64,000 bases of DNA from Aquarana catesbeiana (GCF_042186555.1 NC_133325.1:297876543-297940542), one strand, 5' to 3'; positions 1 to 12,078 are shown, counted from the stretch's first letter. Made by a program: numbers and translations. Notes: generated by a model not told the origin, from the sequence alone.

Positions 1-1814
1 ACGTAATAAACATAAACGTGCTGCTTTATATGATATGGTTGTGTTGGGTCTTACACCTGACTAGGAATGCACAGGTTAATTGCACAACTGGTCATGCAGT
101 GTTCCTCAACCTTTTTTCAGTGAAGGCACCTGTGACAGAACAGCTTGGGCACCCCGACTAGGCACTTCCTTCTGCCAAACAGCGTTTCCTGCCCTCCAAA
201 CCGTTCCGGTTTGGAGACTGAGAGCTAATACCAGCCCTTTTTACCCCAAACATCGTACACAGACAAGATGTAAGGTAAAATCCAAAGGCTCTTTATTGAA
301 CAAAAATTCAGGCTTTTTATAGACTTGAAAAGTAGGTCAGTCACCACATGAACAATAACCCAAATATCTACCCAAAACATCACATAATGGTTTAGATAAG
401 GAGCTAGAGCTGACTCATGGCTAATCCCATCATAGAGGATCCTCCAAGAGATAGTCAAATTAGCCAACAGACAGAAACAATAGGTGAATGGGAATTCACA
501 TCTAGACACTGCTTTGATTAATCACAAATCCCAGACTGTCTGACAACAGAATTAAAGAAGGCCCAGTCTGTTGAAATCTCTTTAACCAGCTTTCTTTTCA
601 CATACATCTGTTCACAGAGAGTCAAGTTGGCAGAGACCATCATGGCTTCCTTGACTGTTAAATGTAGTAATGTTCTTTTGTATTATATAACAGAACATCT
701 TCCTCAAATGCCAGGACCCATAGTCAGTTGGTTGGAATGCTTGCCCCTAGTCCTCTCCAAAAGCCTCTGTCCCAGGTGAGTCTTTCACAGCACCCTTTAA
801 AATTCTACATAATCTTGATGCACCCCATTCTAAAATGTAAAAAACTAAACAAACTAAGCAAATGCACACTGGCATTGACTAGTATTCCAGCATTTCTTTT
901 CCCCCACAGTTTCTCTCCCTCACTTAGCTAATGTGAACCCAGTGCTGATGGTGAGGAACATGGGGGGAAAGGCAAACAAAGATACTGTGCAGGTTCCCAA
1001 TGTCCTCCTTATTAACCGATGATGTCATTGGTTGGTAGGAAGCTGGTGTCTGGAAGGTTGTAAAAGTGCACATTGAAAACCTGTGGCTTTGTATAACTAA
1101 AAGGCATGCTTGATTTACCCACTGGCTTGCATACAATTTTTGGGCAATTTTTAGGCATTTTTCCAAGACACCACCAAAGAAACCTGAATGCACCCTTGTT
1201 GAAAAAGTCTACTTTAGATAATGTACTGGACTGGTATTATCTTGCACTTGTGTCCTACTCTTATATTTTCATTAGGTGTCAAATATGTCATAAATGAGCT
1301 TTAAATTCACATTTTTAAATATGTCAAAAGAAACTCATTTGGTAACTGGTGGTAAAAAATATACATTGGCTCATGTACAGTATACTATATTTTCCAAATA
1401 TGATGGCCGGGTGGGATTTTCGTTGATCTGGGTGGAAGACATATGACTTCCTCCTGGATCGTGCTGGTGCTGCCATGCAGCACAATCTGTCATTACTGAT
1501 CAGTGTACCAGCCAGCTGCTGGTACCACGTGACCACTGTGACCAATCATGGTAGATCACATGACAATTGTAAACAATGGATAGTTTGTTTTCATGCCATC
1601 TATTGTCACATGGTACAGACAGGGCCAACCACAGCTCATCTGTACCATGTGATTAGCTGTGGCCAATCACAGCTAATCACAACAAAACAAAATGCGTGAA
1701 TCGATTTTATTGAGTAAAATGCTTGCTTATGGCAATGAAATTCATAAGAGCGCTAAGTGTCATTTCTATCTGCTGCTTTGTTCTTCTGCTATCAGCATGA
1801 GTTACTTCTGATTT
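1..1814. other. No gene seen; AT-rich DNA with one short inverted repeat
   Basis: No frame here resembles a known protein and none is long. A perfect 12-bp inverted repeat (TGATTAGCTGTG at 1650-1661, CACAGCTAATCA at 1668-1679) sits in sequence that resembles the interior of the TTAACCACTT element at 19.1 kb, so part of 1.4-1.7 kb may be an old fragment of that family. On the minus strand, 225-330 has an AATAAA-like signal (TTTATT on +) and could be the end of an unrecognised retroelement. Confidence 0.4.
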
Positions 1815-2150
1815 ATCTTATTTTATTTCAGGTACTTATATAGCTCTGTCAATTTACGCAGCGCTTTACATATACATTGCACATTCACATCAGTCCCTGC
1901 CCTCAAGGAGCTTACAAACTAAGGTCCCCAAAGCATAGTCATACATACTAGGGCAAATTTAGACAGGATCCGATTTACCTACCAGCATGTCTTTAGAGTG
2001 TGGGAGGAAACCGGAGTACCCGGAGGAAACCCACGCAGTCACAGGGAGAACATGCAAACTCCAGTCAGATGGTGTCGTGGTCAGGATTTGAACCAGCGAC
2101 CTTTTTTCCTGCTAGGTGAAAGTGCTAATCTCTACACCACTGTAATGGTG
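1815..2150 (-). mobile_element. tRNA-derived SINE (V-SINE-like), reverse orientation
   Basis: The complement reads as a tRNA-like head, a conserved middle and an AT-rich tail. A B-box-like GGTTCAAATCC is present as its complement at 2084-2094. The strongly conserved central block (complement of GGAGGAAACCCACGCAG, around 2020-2036) is shared with a second, opposite-orientation copy at 58.5 kb, including the distal part about total length and map position (complement of CCTTGAGGGCAGGGACTGATG). The middle matches the hallmark of vertebrate V-SINE-type elements as I remember them. No clear target-site duplication was found. Confidence 0.8.
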
Positions 2151-5036
2151 TAAGTTTTCCTGACACCAATAGAAAAAGGGTAACATGGGAGGGACCTCCA
2201 GCACACAGCCTGTGGTTGACAGACTCAGCTCTTTTCCCATGTGCTGTGTGAAGGGGGTGTGCCCCTTCCTTCAAATCAGCTCTCAGAGCCCTCCTCACTG
2301 AGCTCTGCAGGGTGTAATTATAGCTCTCCACCCCCTTTTTTCTGACATTTTAGACAAGCTGTATAAATTCTGCACTTTGAACAGATGTAGAAGAAACGCA
2401 CAGGAATGGCATGTAGGAGGATTTGTTTCATCTCTGTGTGTCACCTTAAGCCAGTCACTTCACTGGGTATACAATCACTTTAATTAAGTGTGATTATGAA
2501 TCTATGAAAAACACCTTATAGATACTATGTTCCCTTGGCCAGCTAGTTGATGAAAAACTCTTAAGTTTACCCAAGTAGTGAGTATAGAGTTTTAAAGGAC
2601 TTGTGTAACAGCATGTATAATTTTTATATTATACAATTTGTTTCTCTTTTTTATAGGATAGCTAACCAGCTAAATCCATGCTTTCCTTTTCTAAATATCA
2701 CATTGTTAAGTTATTATTCCCGGGCATGTCTAATGGCTTTTTACTCCAATTTAAAAATAAGCTGCTGTATTATGTTGACACTGAATTACTGCAGTTGTGG
2801 AAAAGCTGTAATACATATTTTATGTGCTGTGCATACCTTAAGTGACAAACCAAAAATCTTCTACAAATATTCTGCTTCACAAATGCTAAGCTCCCAAATC
2901 ACCAATTAGACTTCAAATTTTGTAAAGACTTTTTCAAAGATGTTTTAGAAACAGTAGATATCTTATCTTTACATCATTGCTGTAGACACCTATGGTTGCA
3001 CTTTTTCTAGAAGGGAGATCTTCTGAGTTAAAAAGATTGCTAAAAGCTCATCTAATTTGTAGAAAATAAGATATTTTGTGCCATAACTTATATTAATGTT
3101 TTAGCCAACTTTATATGACTTATACTGGCAAGAACAGATATTAACAGAATGTACTAATACATTGACAGACATGGAACTGTAAAATGTATGAAATGGCTTG
3201 AATAGCAATTCTTTCAAAGCAGCTGTTGAGAATAGTAGCATGGATGGCTATGCAGCAGGTCCATAACTTCCCATAAATCGGCCTGTAACAATCATTAGGA
3301 AAAATCTTCCCATATGTTTAATGAGTGGAGTTCAAACCTTAGGTTATGGCAAGGACACAGGCCATACTAAGGTTACAAAGTCTGGCTACAATTAAACATT
3401 CACTACAGAAATTGTGATGATGCTTGAGGGAGCTATTGCACTTTAGTCCTAAATAATTACACTCTCGGAAATTACTCATATGAAAATTACTAGGACTTGA
3501 ACTATTAAAGAGTGTTCACACACACACATTTTTAAAAAATTTACACTGTTTAGAAATATGTTGTAATTTAAGAATGTTTTTTGGAAAAGAGCATAAGTCT
3601 ACATCTATTGTATCTTGATATTGTTTTTTACTGGCATAAATGTCAAAAGATAAGTGTGTAAAACTTTTTTCTTCCATGATGTATCCTAATTTCTAAGGGA
3701 GTGTTTAATATGGCTATAGATGGATAGAAATACAAATACAAATTGTTAGGAAAAGTCTTAGGAAAAGTCATAGGAAAATTCTCAGAACATGCAAATGTTG
3801 TTTGGAAAATTTAATTTGCTTTTAACATTTGATTTTGGAATGGTTTAACTTTACTGAATGAAAACCACATACACTGAATTTCATTCATTCAAGGAAAATT
3901 CTCCATCCTGCGAAATCATATTTTCTCATCACTGTGTACTAAACTGAACGCTGATTTGACCCACTAATGATTAGAAAAATGAACATTCTTTTATTAAGAA
4001 TTTTCATTTGAAATTCTACCCCATCTATGGCCAGCCTAAGTAAGTCTGCTTTAATAAAAGGAAAAAATCCAATGTTTTCCTCTGAGAGCTTGGCTTCCAG
4101 TGATAGCACTCACAAACAATAGCTCATGGGTCTGGGGCTAACGATGGGCATATGCACCATGGGATATTTGTTTTTTCTAAGTTAAGAAGGTGTTTGAGAC
4201 ATTCAGTAACTGCAAAGACTCTTAACTTAGTCTACCAGATTGAAATAGTTTTGTAACTTAAAGGCTAAGTGCACCTTTGGGTAAAAAATAGTAAATGCAC
4301 ATATTTTTGCAGGAAACAAAATGTGTATTTATTTTTTTCCTGCAAGAGCCCACAGAGCTTTGCTCCTGTGATCAGTGGATCAGGGGTGCAATGTCATGAT
4401 CCTGCAGACAAGCCCTGCAGCTTTCGCCCTCACAGTCCATTGAGAACAAGTCATCAGCAACAATGAATAAGGTTACTTGTAGTTCTCTTATTCACTGATT
4501 GCTGTGATTAAATGAAGCAGCTGTCTGGGCAGAGCCCTGCACGGCATGCTATTTTTAAAATGTGACAGCAGATGAGGGGAGAAGATCCCCACCCACTGTT
4601 ACAGGGATTCGGGGTGCGGGGGGCAGGTTACACGTTAAACCTGAATTATGGGTATAACATGCTCTTGAAGGTGAACTTAGCCTTTAAAAGTTTATGCTCT
4701 TGTTCAGGGAGGGAGCAGGCAAGCTTTTTAACTGCCATACTGAAGTGGTTTCACTTATCATTTGAGTTAAATCTTAATTTAGATTACCCAGATATCTAGG
4801 TAAAGTTTTTTATTTTAATTACATTTTCTTATAGACGTTGTACATACCAGGATAATTTTTATAGTCATTACATAGATAAAGTAGTAGGTAAAACAATTCC
4901 ACTTTTTGCTGTGGTATAAGAGTATGCACAACTGACCGCTGTCAAGTGCTATTGCTCTGTGGCATATGCACAAACAATACCGTATTCCATCCTAAATACT
5001 GACTTCATTTTTTTATTCCATAAGTTTTTGTGTCAC
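2151..5036. other. No gene seen; AT-rich DNA
   Basis: No protein similarity was recognised on either strand. The frames at 2601-2909 and 4269-4466 are low-complexity and cysteine/phenylalanine-rich, as expected of chance frames in AT-rich DNA. Only a short (CA)n run near 3520 stands out. Confidence 0.4.
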
Positions 5037-5664
5037 ATAAGGGGAGATTTACTAAAACTGGAGCACTCAGAATCTGGTGCAGCTGTGCATGATAGTCAAT
5101 CATCTTCTAACTTCAACTCCAGAGCTTAATAATTGAACTAAGGCTGGGTTCACACTGCTGCGGTGCGGGAACGCAGCGAATTTACTGCGGGTTCCCGCAT
5201 CGCACCAACTCGCACGGCAGTTCACACTGCCATATGCGAACTGCTGGGGAGTGTCATACAATGTTAATGACACCCCCAGTTCAGCCCGCATATCGCAATG
5301 CGAACTGACAATTCGGACATTTTCGGATCGCATAGGTGTGAACACCCATGCGATACGATTTTGGTCCGAACAAAAAAAAGGGTCCTGTGCGAGTTTGGAC
5401 CGAATGCAGTGCGATATCAGCCATACTATCTGTATGGCTGATATTGCACAGCACAGACATCGCATGTGATGTGAACAGCAGTGCGCTGCGAATCACATGC
5501 GATGTCTGCCACCGCAGCAGTGTGAACCCAGCCTTAAACAGCACTTTGCAAAGAATACTCAATCACATGCAAGGAAAAGTCCTCTCAGATCTAGAGCAAA
5601 TGCACTTCAAAGTGTACTTGCAGTGAACAGTATATTTGCCTTTAGTAAATCAACCTCCCCATAA
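5037..5664. mobile_element. MITE with imperfect terminal inverted repeats, host of a second MITE
   Basis: The left end GGGGAGATTTACTAAAACTG (5041) and the right end TTTAGTAAATCAACCTCCCC (5641-5660) form imperfect inverted termini. The direct repeat ATAA at 5037-5040 and 5661-5664 is a probable target-site duplication. The body is interrupted at 5139 by another MITE. The right-hand terminus (TTTAGTAAATC with a GTGCACT-type motif inside) is also seen at 37.3 kb and, in part, at 8.0 kb, so this is a repeated family. No coding capacity. Confidence 0.7.
5139..5536. mobile_element. Inner MITE with ~23-bp terminal inverted repeats and TA ends
   Basis: TAAGGCTGGGTTCACACTGC at 5139 is matched in inverted form by GCAGTGTGAACCCAGCCTTA ending at 5536, flanked or ended by TA. 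The interior is rich in GCGAAC/GTTCGC-like inverted motifs, including a short palindrome TATCAGCCATAC/GTATGGCTGATA at about 5414-5444. It is non-autonomous. The TA ends would fit a Tc1/mariner-type mobiliser, but the superfamily is inferred. Confidence 0.75.
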
Positions 5665-7945
5665 TTAGTACGTAGAACAATAACAATTACTACAGTGTAT
5701 TATAAGACATTTATGCTGCAATTTTCATGGAACATGGAAACAAATCCAAACAGAAAAAAACACTACTCCAGTTAATAGTTATGTAATTGAGTCCACTGCA
5801 AGCATCTGAGTGGTGGTCCAGCTTATTGCACTCAGACACATCAATAGAATAGAAAGAAATTGCAACCCTGTGGGCTACAGAAAAATATATTTATTTGCAG
5901 AACCTAGATATGTGGTTGCAAGTGCCTAGTAAAAATGGTCATTTTGCTTGAATATCCATTTACAATATTTATTGATATTTATTGACAAGAAATATATATA
6001 TAGGTGCTACAGTTGAGATTTTTGGTGACTGCAGGTAAATTTAGGCATGCCTAGCTGGAAGGTAGGCCTGTTTGTTTTGATCTGTGTGGGCTGGTAGTGG
6101 CTTAGAGTAGGCTGGTGACTCACAGATAGCATCACTTCTCGGTTACCTCCCTCTGGCTTCTAGAGGATTCTAGAAGAGTGGAGGGAAGAGAGGTGGAGCT
6201 GTCTCAGGGAGCTCTGACCAATCTCCATTTATGATTGGCAAGGGGCAGGCCTCCTTGATATACCCAGGGTCAGCTCAGCTGGGGGGTTGTTGTTGGGTGG
6301 AAGAACTGAGGATGGGGTGCTAGGCCGTTGGAGCCTTTAATGCCACTCCCCAGACCGGGGGGGTGACCTTGGGCCTGGGACAGCAGGAGCTAGCATTGCC
6401 GGGCAAGTCTTCAGGAGGGAACCACCAGTGTGTGTGTGTGTGGCCACTGTCAAGAGGACTGGGGAGGCACGCCTGAGAGGACTGGGAGGGTGCAGTCTGG
6501 GATGGGTACAGAGCCAGCGGTAAGGACTGTGATGTCACAGGCAGTGGAGTTGGGCAGCTACAGCCAGGAGGCCTGGCAGGGCCTGAAGTGGGATTACTGG
6601 GAGCAGTAGCCCACCATAGGTCAGCTAGCACTTAAAGACTTTCTATTCTATTTTTGCTACACAAAAATGGATCCATGGTCCCTGCCTACAAATGGCAGTT
6701 CCTAGGGCCTGACTGAGTCAGTGTTAGGCCTAACCATGTGCTAGCTGTACCTGGAAGTGAAGTGTTGTGCAGGAAAGAGAGAGAGAGAGCGTGAGAAAAA
6801 CAGTCTGCAAGCAAGTGTTGTGCTGGAGGAGACTGGAGCTGTGTAGTGTATATAGTCGTCCCAACTGATTGAAATACAATCAACCAATTGTTTGTTCTAC
6901 TGAGCATCCCATATACTCCTATCCCTATCCAAGTTCAAATCCCTCAATAAAATAACAAGACAAACATCTGGACTGTTCATTGTCTCCAAGGTGATTGGGA
7001 AATGAATGCTAGGCTGGGCAGTGTGACAGGTGGGCCACAAGTTTCAGCAGCCCCTACGGGGATATCGAGATATATATATTGTGACAGTATGAGATGCTGT
7101 GACTGTAATGTTGGTCATTTGGGGGACACAGGGTGTGCACATTAGCTTAGTGCAGGACTGCAGAGCATTGCTATGGACTGGAGAAAACTACTTTCACAGA
7201 TTTCTTCTGGTTTTAGTATACCTGCATGGGGCTCTGTAGTTTGGAGATACCATAGTGACTACTACGGAATCTCCAACCCTGTGTCCAGGTTTTGTGGAGG
7301 ACCAGCAGACTGTGTGCTTAGCCCTTATAATGAAGGTATAGGAATACCTCAGGGCTCTCAGTTGGAGACTGCTCCCCCCCAAGAGAGACAGGAGGTCTCT
7401 ATGAGTCAGAGGTTGCAGGTGGCAGCCAGTAGCACGTGTGTGTCTGCAAGAGGCAGTGACCGGCCTGAGGAATGGAGCGGAGATGTGGGCGATAAAGTAA
7501 AGCCTGTGGTCTGTGTGACCAGCATAAAGAAAAGAGGTACTGCTAAAGAGAGAGCCAGGTGGGCTGGCATTTTCTGTTTATGTGTATTTGCTGGAGAAGA
7601 ACCCCTGCTTGGAAAACCCTATATGTTTTGGACTTTTCAGTTGTCTTTTTAATAAAAATGGGCTACCAGGCCCTTAAAATATAATCCCTGACAGACTTGA
7701 ATCACTGGAAAATGCATCTACCACTAGAGCTAATGATCTCCCATGTGTTTTTTTATAAAGGAATAATAGAAACACAAAATCTTTACAAAATAATGACATA
7801 AAATATAATGCAACTATTAATTTGTTTTGACTTCTAACCATTATGCATCAATTCCCATGCAATATCATACAAAAAAATGTACATTGTATTATTGAACTAG
7901 ATCAATCCGAAGAGGTAATTAATTTAAAACATGTTATAAGCAATT
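5665..7945. other. No recognised gene; moderately GC-rich repeat-like DNA
   Basis: Around 6.1-7.7 kb the composition rises, and two places have AATAAA-type signals followed by GT/T-rich sequence (6945 and about 7650), as in retroelement LTRs or SINE-like units. The stretch 7080-7693 begins TGTGACAG and ends CCTGACA, which could be a solo LTR, but no flanking duplication was found. The 159-codon frame at 7173-7652 has no recognisable domain. Short (TG)n and (GA)n runs occur at 6430 and 6776. Confidence 0.3.
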
Positions 7946-8005
7946 CCTGCAGAATTTCCTGCAGCACTCACACACAAATACTTTGTGCAAAGCTAAACAT
8001 GAAGA
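7946..8005 (-). repeat. Left half of an inverted repeat, probable Penelope-like terminus
   Basis: The complement of this segment (GTGTGTGAGTGCTGCAGG and flanks) is repeated in forward orientation at about 8848-8900. Between the two lie a MITE fragment (about 8000-8190, left terminus of the family seen at 37.3 kb), a Harbinger-like MITE and a hammerhead-like hairpin. Inverted pairs of this kind are typical of Penelope-like retroelement insertions; assignment here is inferred from the arrangement. Confidence 0.45.
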
Positions 8006-8228
8006 GGTTTATTTAATAAAGGCAAATATATTGTGCACTGCAAGTGCATTTGCTGCAGATCTGAGGGGAAGCTCTGAAACGAGGAGAAGGTCTGCTGATT
8101 TCAATCATACAATTATGTAAAAGCAAAAGTGCTATTTTTTATTTGCCAGCTTCATGTTGTTTCTGAGCTGTGTTGCTTCAATGTTGCTAATGCAGTGCGA
8201 GCATGTGTGTGACTAATGACAGGTACAA

Positions 8229-8639
8229 TAATGCCGCGTACACACGGTCGGACTTTACGGCGGACTTTGCCCGGCGGATTTTTCGACGTACTTTCCGACG
8301 GACTTTGTGAATGAACGGACTTGCCTACACACAATCCACCAAAGTCCGTCGAATTCGTACGTGATGACGTACGACCGGACTAAAACAAGGAAGTTCATAG
8401 CCAGTAGCCAATAGCTGCCCTAGCGTGCCTTTTTGTCCGTCGAACTAGCATACAGACGAGCGGACTTTTCGACCGGACTCGATTTCAACGGATAAATTTT
8501 AAACAAGTTTAAAATCTAAGTCCGTCCAACTTTTGAGAAAACAAAGTCCGCTGGAGCCCACACACATCGAATTGTCCGACGAAATCCAGTCCGCCGGGCA
8601 AAGTCCGCCGTAAAGTCCGCTCGTGTGTACACGGCATAA
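8229..8639. mobile_element. Harbinger-like MITE, copy 1 (TAA duplication)
   Basis: TAA target duplications (8229-8231 and 8637-8639) flank TGCCGCGTACACACG at the left and its inverted partner CGTGTGTACACGGCA at the right. The interior is a long run of imperfect GTCCGNCGGACTT motifs in both orientations, so the single strand can fold on itself. TWA duplications are the hallmark of PIF/Harbinger elements. No coding capacity. This family recurs at 13.5, 16.4, 22.5, 24.4 and 36.4 kb. Confidence 0.85.
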
Positions 8640-8900
8640 GAGAAGAGCAAGGAAGAGGAGCACTAATCAGGCTGGGCCCTGGACACTGGTAAACACCATG
8701 TATGCAATCGTAAAAAAAAATTCTGCTGATACTCCGCAGCAATGCCCCTGTACTGACGACATCCCTAGCAGAATATACCGACATGTTTCGATTGGATACC
8801 GCCAATCTCTCTCAAGGAAGCCTATACATGTTACTTATTACTTTATGTTCATTTTTGCGCAAAGGATTTGTGTGTGAGTGCTGCAGGAATTATTTATAGT
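8640..8900 (-). repeat. Probable Penelope-like terminus with hammerhead-like hairpin
   Basis: On the minus strand, 8817-8780 reads CCTTGAGAGA, then a perfect 6-bp stem GATTGG/CCAATC with a short loop, then GAAAC and ATGTC. This has the order of hammerhead ribozyme parts (CUGANGA-like, stem II, GAAA), although the first block is imperfect. The segment ends in the inverted partner of 7946-8005. No coding sequence is seen. Confidence 0.45.
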
Positions 8901-9090
8901 ATTGGATTTGTGCTGCTTTTGGAGGATTTAGGATGTCTACTAGCTGGCTACCCCACAGATCTTTGTAACTACTTGTTGCTCTCCTATTTGTGCTTGAGTT
9001 ATTTATTGTTCATTTAAAAAATGGAATTGGTTAATTCACTCAAGTGCTGTGGTTTATGCGGCTGGAGCTGTATGCAGACAGCACATATTT

Positions 9091-10041
9091 CTCTATGGCA
9101 TATGTGTCAAACACAAGGGGCCATGGGCCAAATCCGGTTCTCCAGGCCATTTCATGTGGCCCTTGCACCGAGGGCTTTTTTTCAGCCAAAACATGGCAGA
9201 ATGCCGTCCTGCCACCTCCAGCTTTTGCCCTCCGCTCCCTGATCACCACTGTTACTTGTAAGGACAGCTTTCCTTTTGCCGGCTCTCACAGATCCCTGCC
9301 TGCCTTGCACTCACGGCAGGGACAAGGCAAAAGCAGGTGCAGTGTGGGAACATGTGGTAAGCTGCACTGTGATCCCCTGATCCCCATCTGTGCCCAGGTG
9401 CACAGATGCTGGCCAATAATTTCACTGCAATTGAAAGAGAGAGGCGGAGCCACCTATGCTTCCGAGAGGTACTAGACCTAAGAAGGGTAGGTGAGATGTG
9501 GGGAGGCTTTTGGGGAAGGGGGATATATGAGGGCTGTGAGGGGAGATGTGTGCAGAGGTAGAGTATGGAGGAGAGTGGTGCAGAGGTCAGAGCCGAGGAG
9601 GGATGGAAGTGAGATGTGGACAGCATGTGAAAGAGAGCTGAGCCCTGCATGCTGTGCATAGCACACCCCTAACCCCTGCACTCTGTATGTAGCTCACTCT
9701 TCAACCCTGCAGTCTGTACACAGCGCACCCCTGAACTCTTTACTCTATGCATAGGGCATCCCTGAAACAGCACTCTGTACATGGTGCATCCCTGAACTCA
9801 GCACAAAACATACTTCTGGTATTTATTGCCCCTTTAAGATCCTCCCACTGCAATTTGGCCACACGCACAGTTCAATGTGGTTCGGCAGGGGAGGGGATGG
9901 TTGAGTTCCTGCACCTATTCTCTGAAGAGAAAAGTCCCGGATAAGTTTATATATTCTTACAGCTCCAACTGGCCCTTTGAGGGAAACAATAATGCTGATG
10001 CGGTCCACAATGAATTTGAGTTTTACACCCCTGCTCTATGA
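9091..10041. mobile_element. Non-autonomous hAT-like element, 0.94 kb
   Basis: The element proper is 9099-10033. Its right end, read inwards, is CAGGGGTGTAAAACTCAAAT and its left end is CATATGTGTCAAACACAAGG, which agree at most positions. It is flanked by 8-bp direct repeats, CTCTATGG (9091-9098) and CTCTATGA (10034-10041), the duplication length typical of hAT elements. The interior is moderately GC-rich and encodes nothing recognised. Confidence 0.75.
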
Positions 10042-10174
10042 GGACACAGTGGCTGTACAGACATGACTACTTATCCTAATGTGACAGGCATGCCGGGTGG
10101 GTAAAAATTCCTAACTGTGTGTTTGGGGCTCCTGCAATAATGAGCAAACGTGTCTGTACAGCCGCTGTGTCCTC
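10040..10174. repeat. Inverted repeat with 24-bp arms
   Basis: GAGGACACAGTGGCTGTACA begins the left arm at 10040, and its inverted partner ends at 10174; the 24-bp arms differ at one position. The spacer is about 87 bp. The hAT element described above ends at the left arm, with which its duplication overlaps. It may be the core of a small MITE. Confidence 0.6.
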
Positions 10175-11336
10175 CAGGAGTGTGGAGAAAGAATGTTGCT
10201 AAGCAGGGAAGACTGACAAGCTTTTGAGAAAGTACTATTCAGATGGAGGGTGTGGGGTGAAAGGAGCCAACAGGGATGTCAAGAAGTGTAGTGCTATTAA
10301 TGTGGAGGAAAACTAGAACAGAGCTGATAGGGACAGAAAGCTGCTGCAGTCCATGTGTGACTTTGTAAATGACTGCAGTGGTGCTGAGAAAAGGTTGTAG
10401 TGGTGTTGGGTTGGGATTGGGTGAGTGGAGGTGGCAAGAGTAATGGGATGTGTGTTGTGTAGCACTAAGAAGGGAAAACGTTATAAACCATGAAGAAAAT
10501 AAAAGTGTATAAGTTACTGTGACTTGGCTCGAAACAAAGAAGAAAATTGGTGAGACGGAGGAAAGATGAAGTGAGCTGAAAGTTTTAATGAACCATGCAG
10601 GGTGCAGTATATTAACAGTGACAAGCGGTATGTGGATTTGGAAATGTAAGGGGAATTTGATTGTATTACTATCAGTGAAGACCTACAGCAATGAAGTATA
10701 GGAAAAGTAGGGATAACAGTGATGTTTTAAAGCTGGAGAGATCAGATGTGTTTGACAATTGAGAGTGGAACAGACAAAAGAAGGGACTATAGGGGGTTTA
10801 ATATGGTTCAGATAGGAAGTCAATTGAAGTAAACTGTATATGCAAGAAGAATCCAAGTGACACAGAGAGAGAGGACACTGAGGGTGCGTGGCTGTGATCA
10901 CAGGGAGAACAAATGGTGCAAAGATGCATGTAGTGAATGTCCATGGCTGGTCTGGAGAAAAGACAGTGCGAGACAGTGGAGGGGTAGTACTCACAATGAA
11001 CTTGCAGAATAATTGGTGTCAGATGTCTGATGGGGTAATTAGTGTGATGAGGAAAAGGACATCGGCAATTTATGGCAGTGATTTCTTTGGGGAGTTGTGG
11101 GCTTGATCCAAATGTGATCATTTTTGTATGTATTTTGGAGAAAGTTGGATAGAAGGAAGATGGGATAGGCAGTTGCATCAATGTAGTAAAGTTCATCTTA
11201 AAGCATCCCTCTGTCTGATCATTTATCCCCCTACCTGTCTACACACACCCTAATTTTACAATGGGTTTTTCTTCTCTAAGTGAATTTACAATAAATTCTT
11301 GTCCAGCATTGCCATATATTTACCACAATAACAAAA
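10175..11336. other. No gene seen; purine-rich strand
   Basis: The + strand is enriched in G and A, so the minus strand shows long open but low-complexity frames (10683-10994, 10798-11196) rich in serine, threonine, proline and histidine. No domain, splice pattern or known repeat was recognised. Confidence 0.35.
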
Positions 11337-11440
11337 AGAAAAGGGCCCATAAAGATTTATGAATCCATCCACTTCCAAGGAAAACCACCTGAAGGTTTAC
11401 TCACTGATGCGTTTCACTCATAATGAGCCTATTTGTAGAG
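11337..11440 (-). repeat. Penelope-like terminus, minus arm of an inverted pair
   Basis: The complement contains GGCTCATTATGAGTGAAACG (11430-11411), a short stem followed by GAAAC, and continues into a segment that aligns with the forward sequence at 11761-11862. The spacing between the arms is about 320 bp and holds no recognisable gene. Confidence 0.45.
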
Positions 11441-11760
11441 TAGGGTGGGTGGGGAATTCCTTTATACACAGATCAATCTAAGCACTTGCAACTGATTAAA
11501 ACCATTGTAAAAAAAAAAAAACATCTTGCCTAATCTTTTATTCTTCTATCACTTATACAGCATACCCAAGGTGTATAAAACTGTCTCAAATAAATCTTTA
11601 AAATCTAACAATATATATGAAGACACATACTATACTATCCCATCAACATAGGATAGATAATCTATCACCCCATTTAATGGGGTTGTCCACGTGCTCAAAA
11701 ACCTGTATTTTTTTTATACTTTTAATATACCATTTGACTTTAAATTTATTCTTAGACTTT

Positions 11761-11862
11761 GAGATGCTTTCACTCATTACAAGTGAAATGCACCAGAGGG
11801 TTGAGTTTCAGGGGGTTTGTCTTGCATTAGATGGAGTCATAAATGTTTATAGTGGCTTTTAG
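11761..11862 (+). repeat. Penelope-like terminus, plus arm of an inverted pair
   Basis: CACTCATTACAAGTGAAATG (11771-11790) matches the minus arm at 11411-11430 with several changes, and homology continues through a shared GGA(G/T)TCATAAAT(C/G)TTTAT block (about 11832-11850). Two later AATAAA signals (about 12073 and 12230) each follow a copy of an AGAGCTGTATTTCTGCTACTG-like phrase, suggesting a short tandem duplication of the 3' tail. Confidence 0.45.
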
Positions 11863-12078
11863 CCTGGAGTGCAATACCTCTTTTCTGCTATTGAAGTGGT
11901 TGATGGAGATTTGGTGAGCCAGCATCCAGACCTTGTATTGCCTATTATATACAATTCATATCTACCAGAACCGCAGCAGGAATACAGCTTTTGTTTGTTT
12001 TATGTTATGACAGTGTATAGGCACTGTTATAACTTGAAATTCATAAGAGCTGTATTTCTGCTACTGTTCTTCAAATAA

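Noticed and set aside
7173..7652. 159-codon plus-strand frame
   Set aside because: No domain recognised, no splice or promoter context, and the region looks like a non-coding repeat or LTR.
7080..7693. Possible solo LTR (TGTGACAG...CCTGACA with AATAAA)
   Set aside because: No target duplication and no second copy in the window, so only mentioned as a possibility.
8229..8639. CRISPR-like regular repeats of GTCCGNCGGACTT
   Set aside because: The repeats are irregular, in both orientations and bounded by MITE termini with a TAA duplication in a vertebrate genome.
9044..9475. 143-codon frame near 9.0-9.5 kb
   Set aside because: It lies mostly within a non-autonomous hAT-like element and overlaps frames on both strands; nothing recognised.
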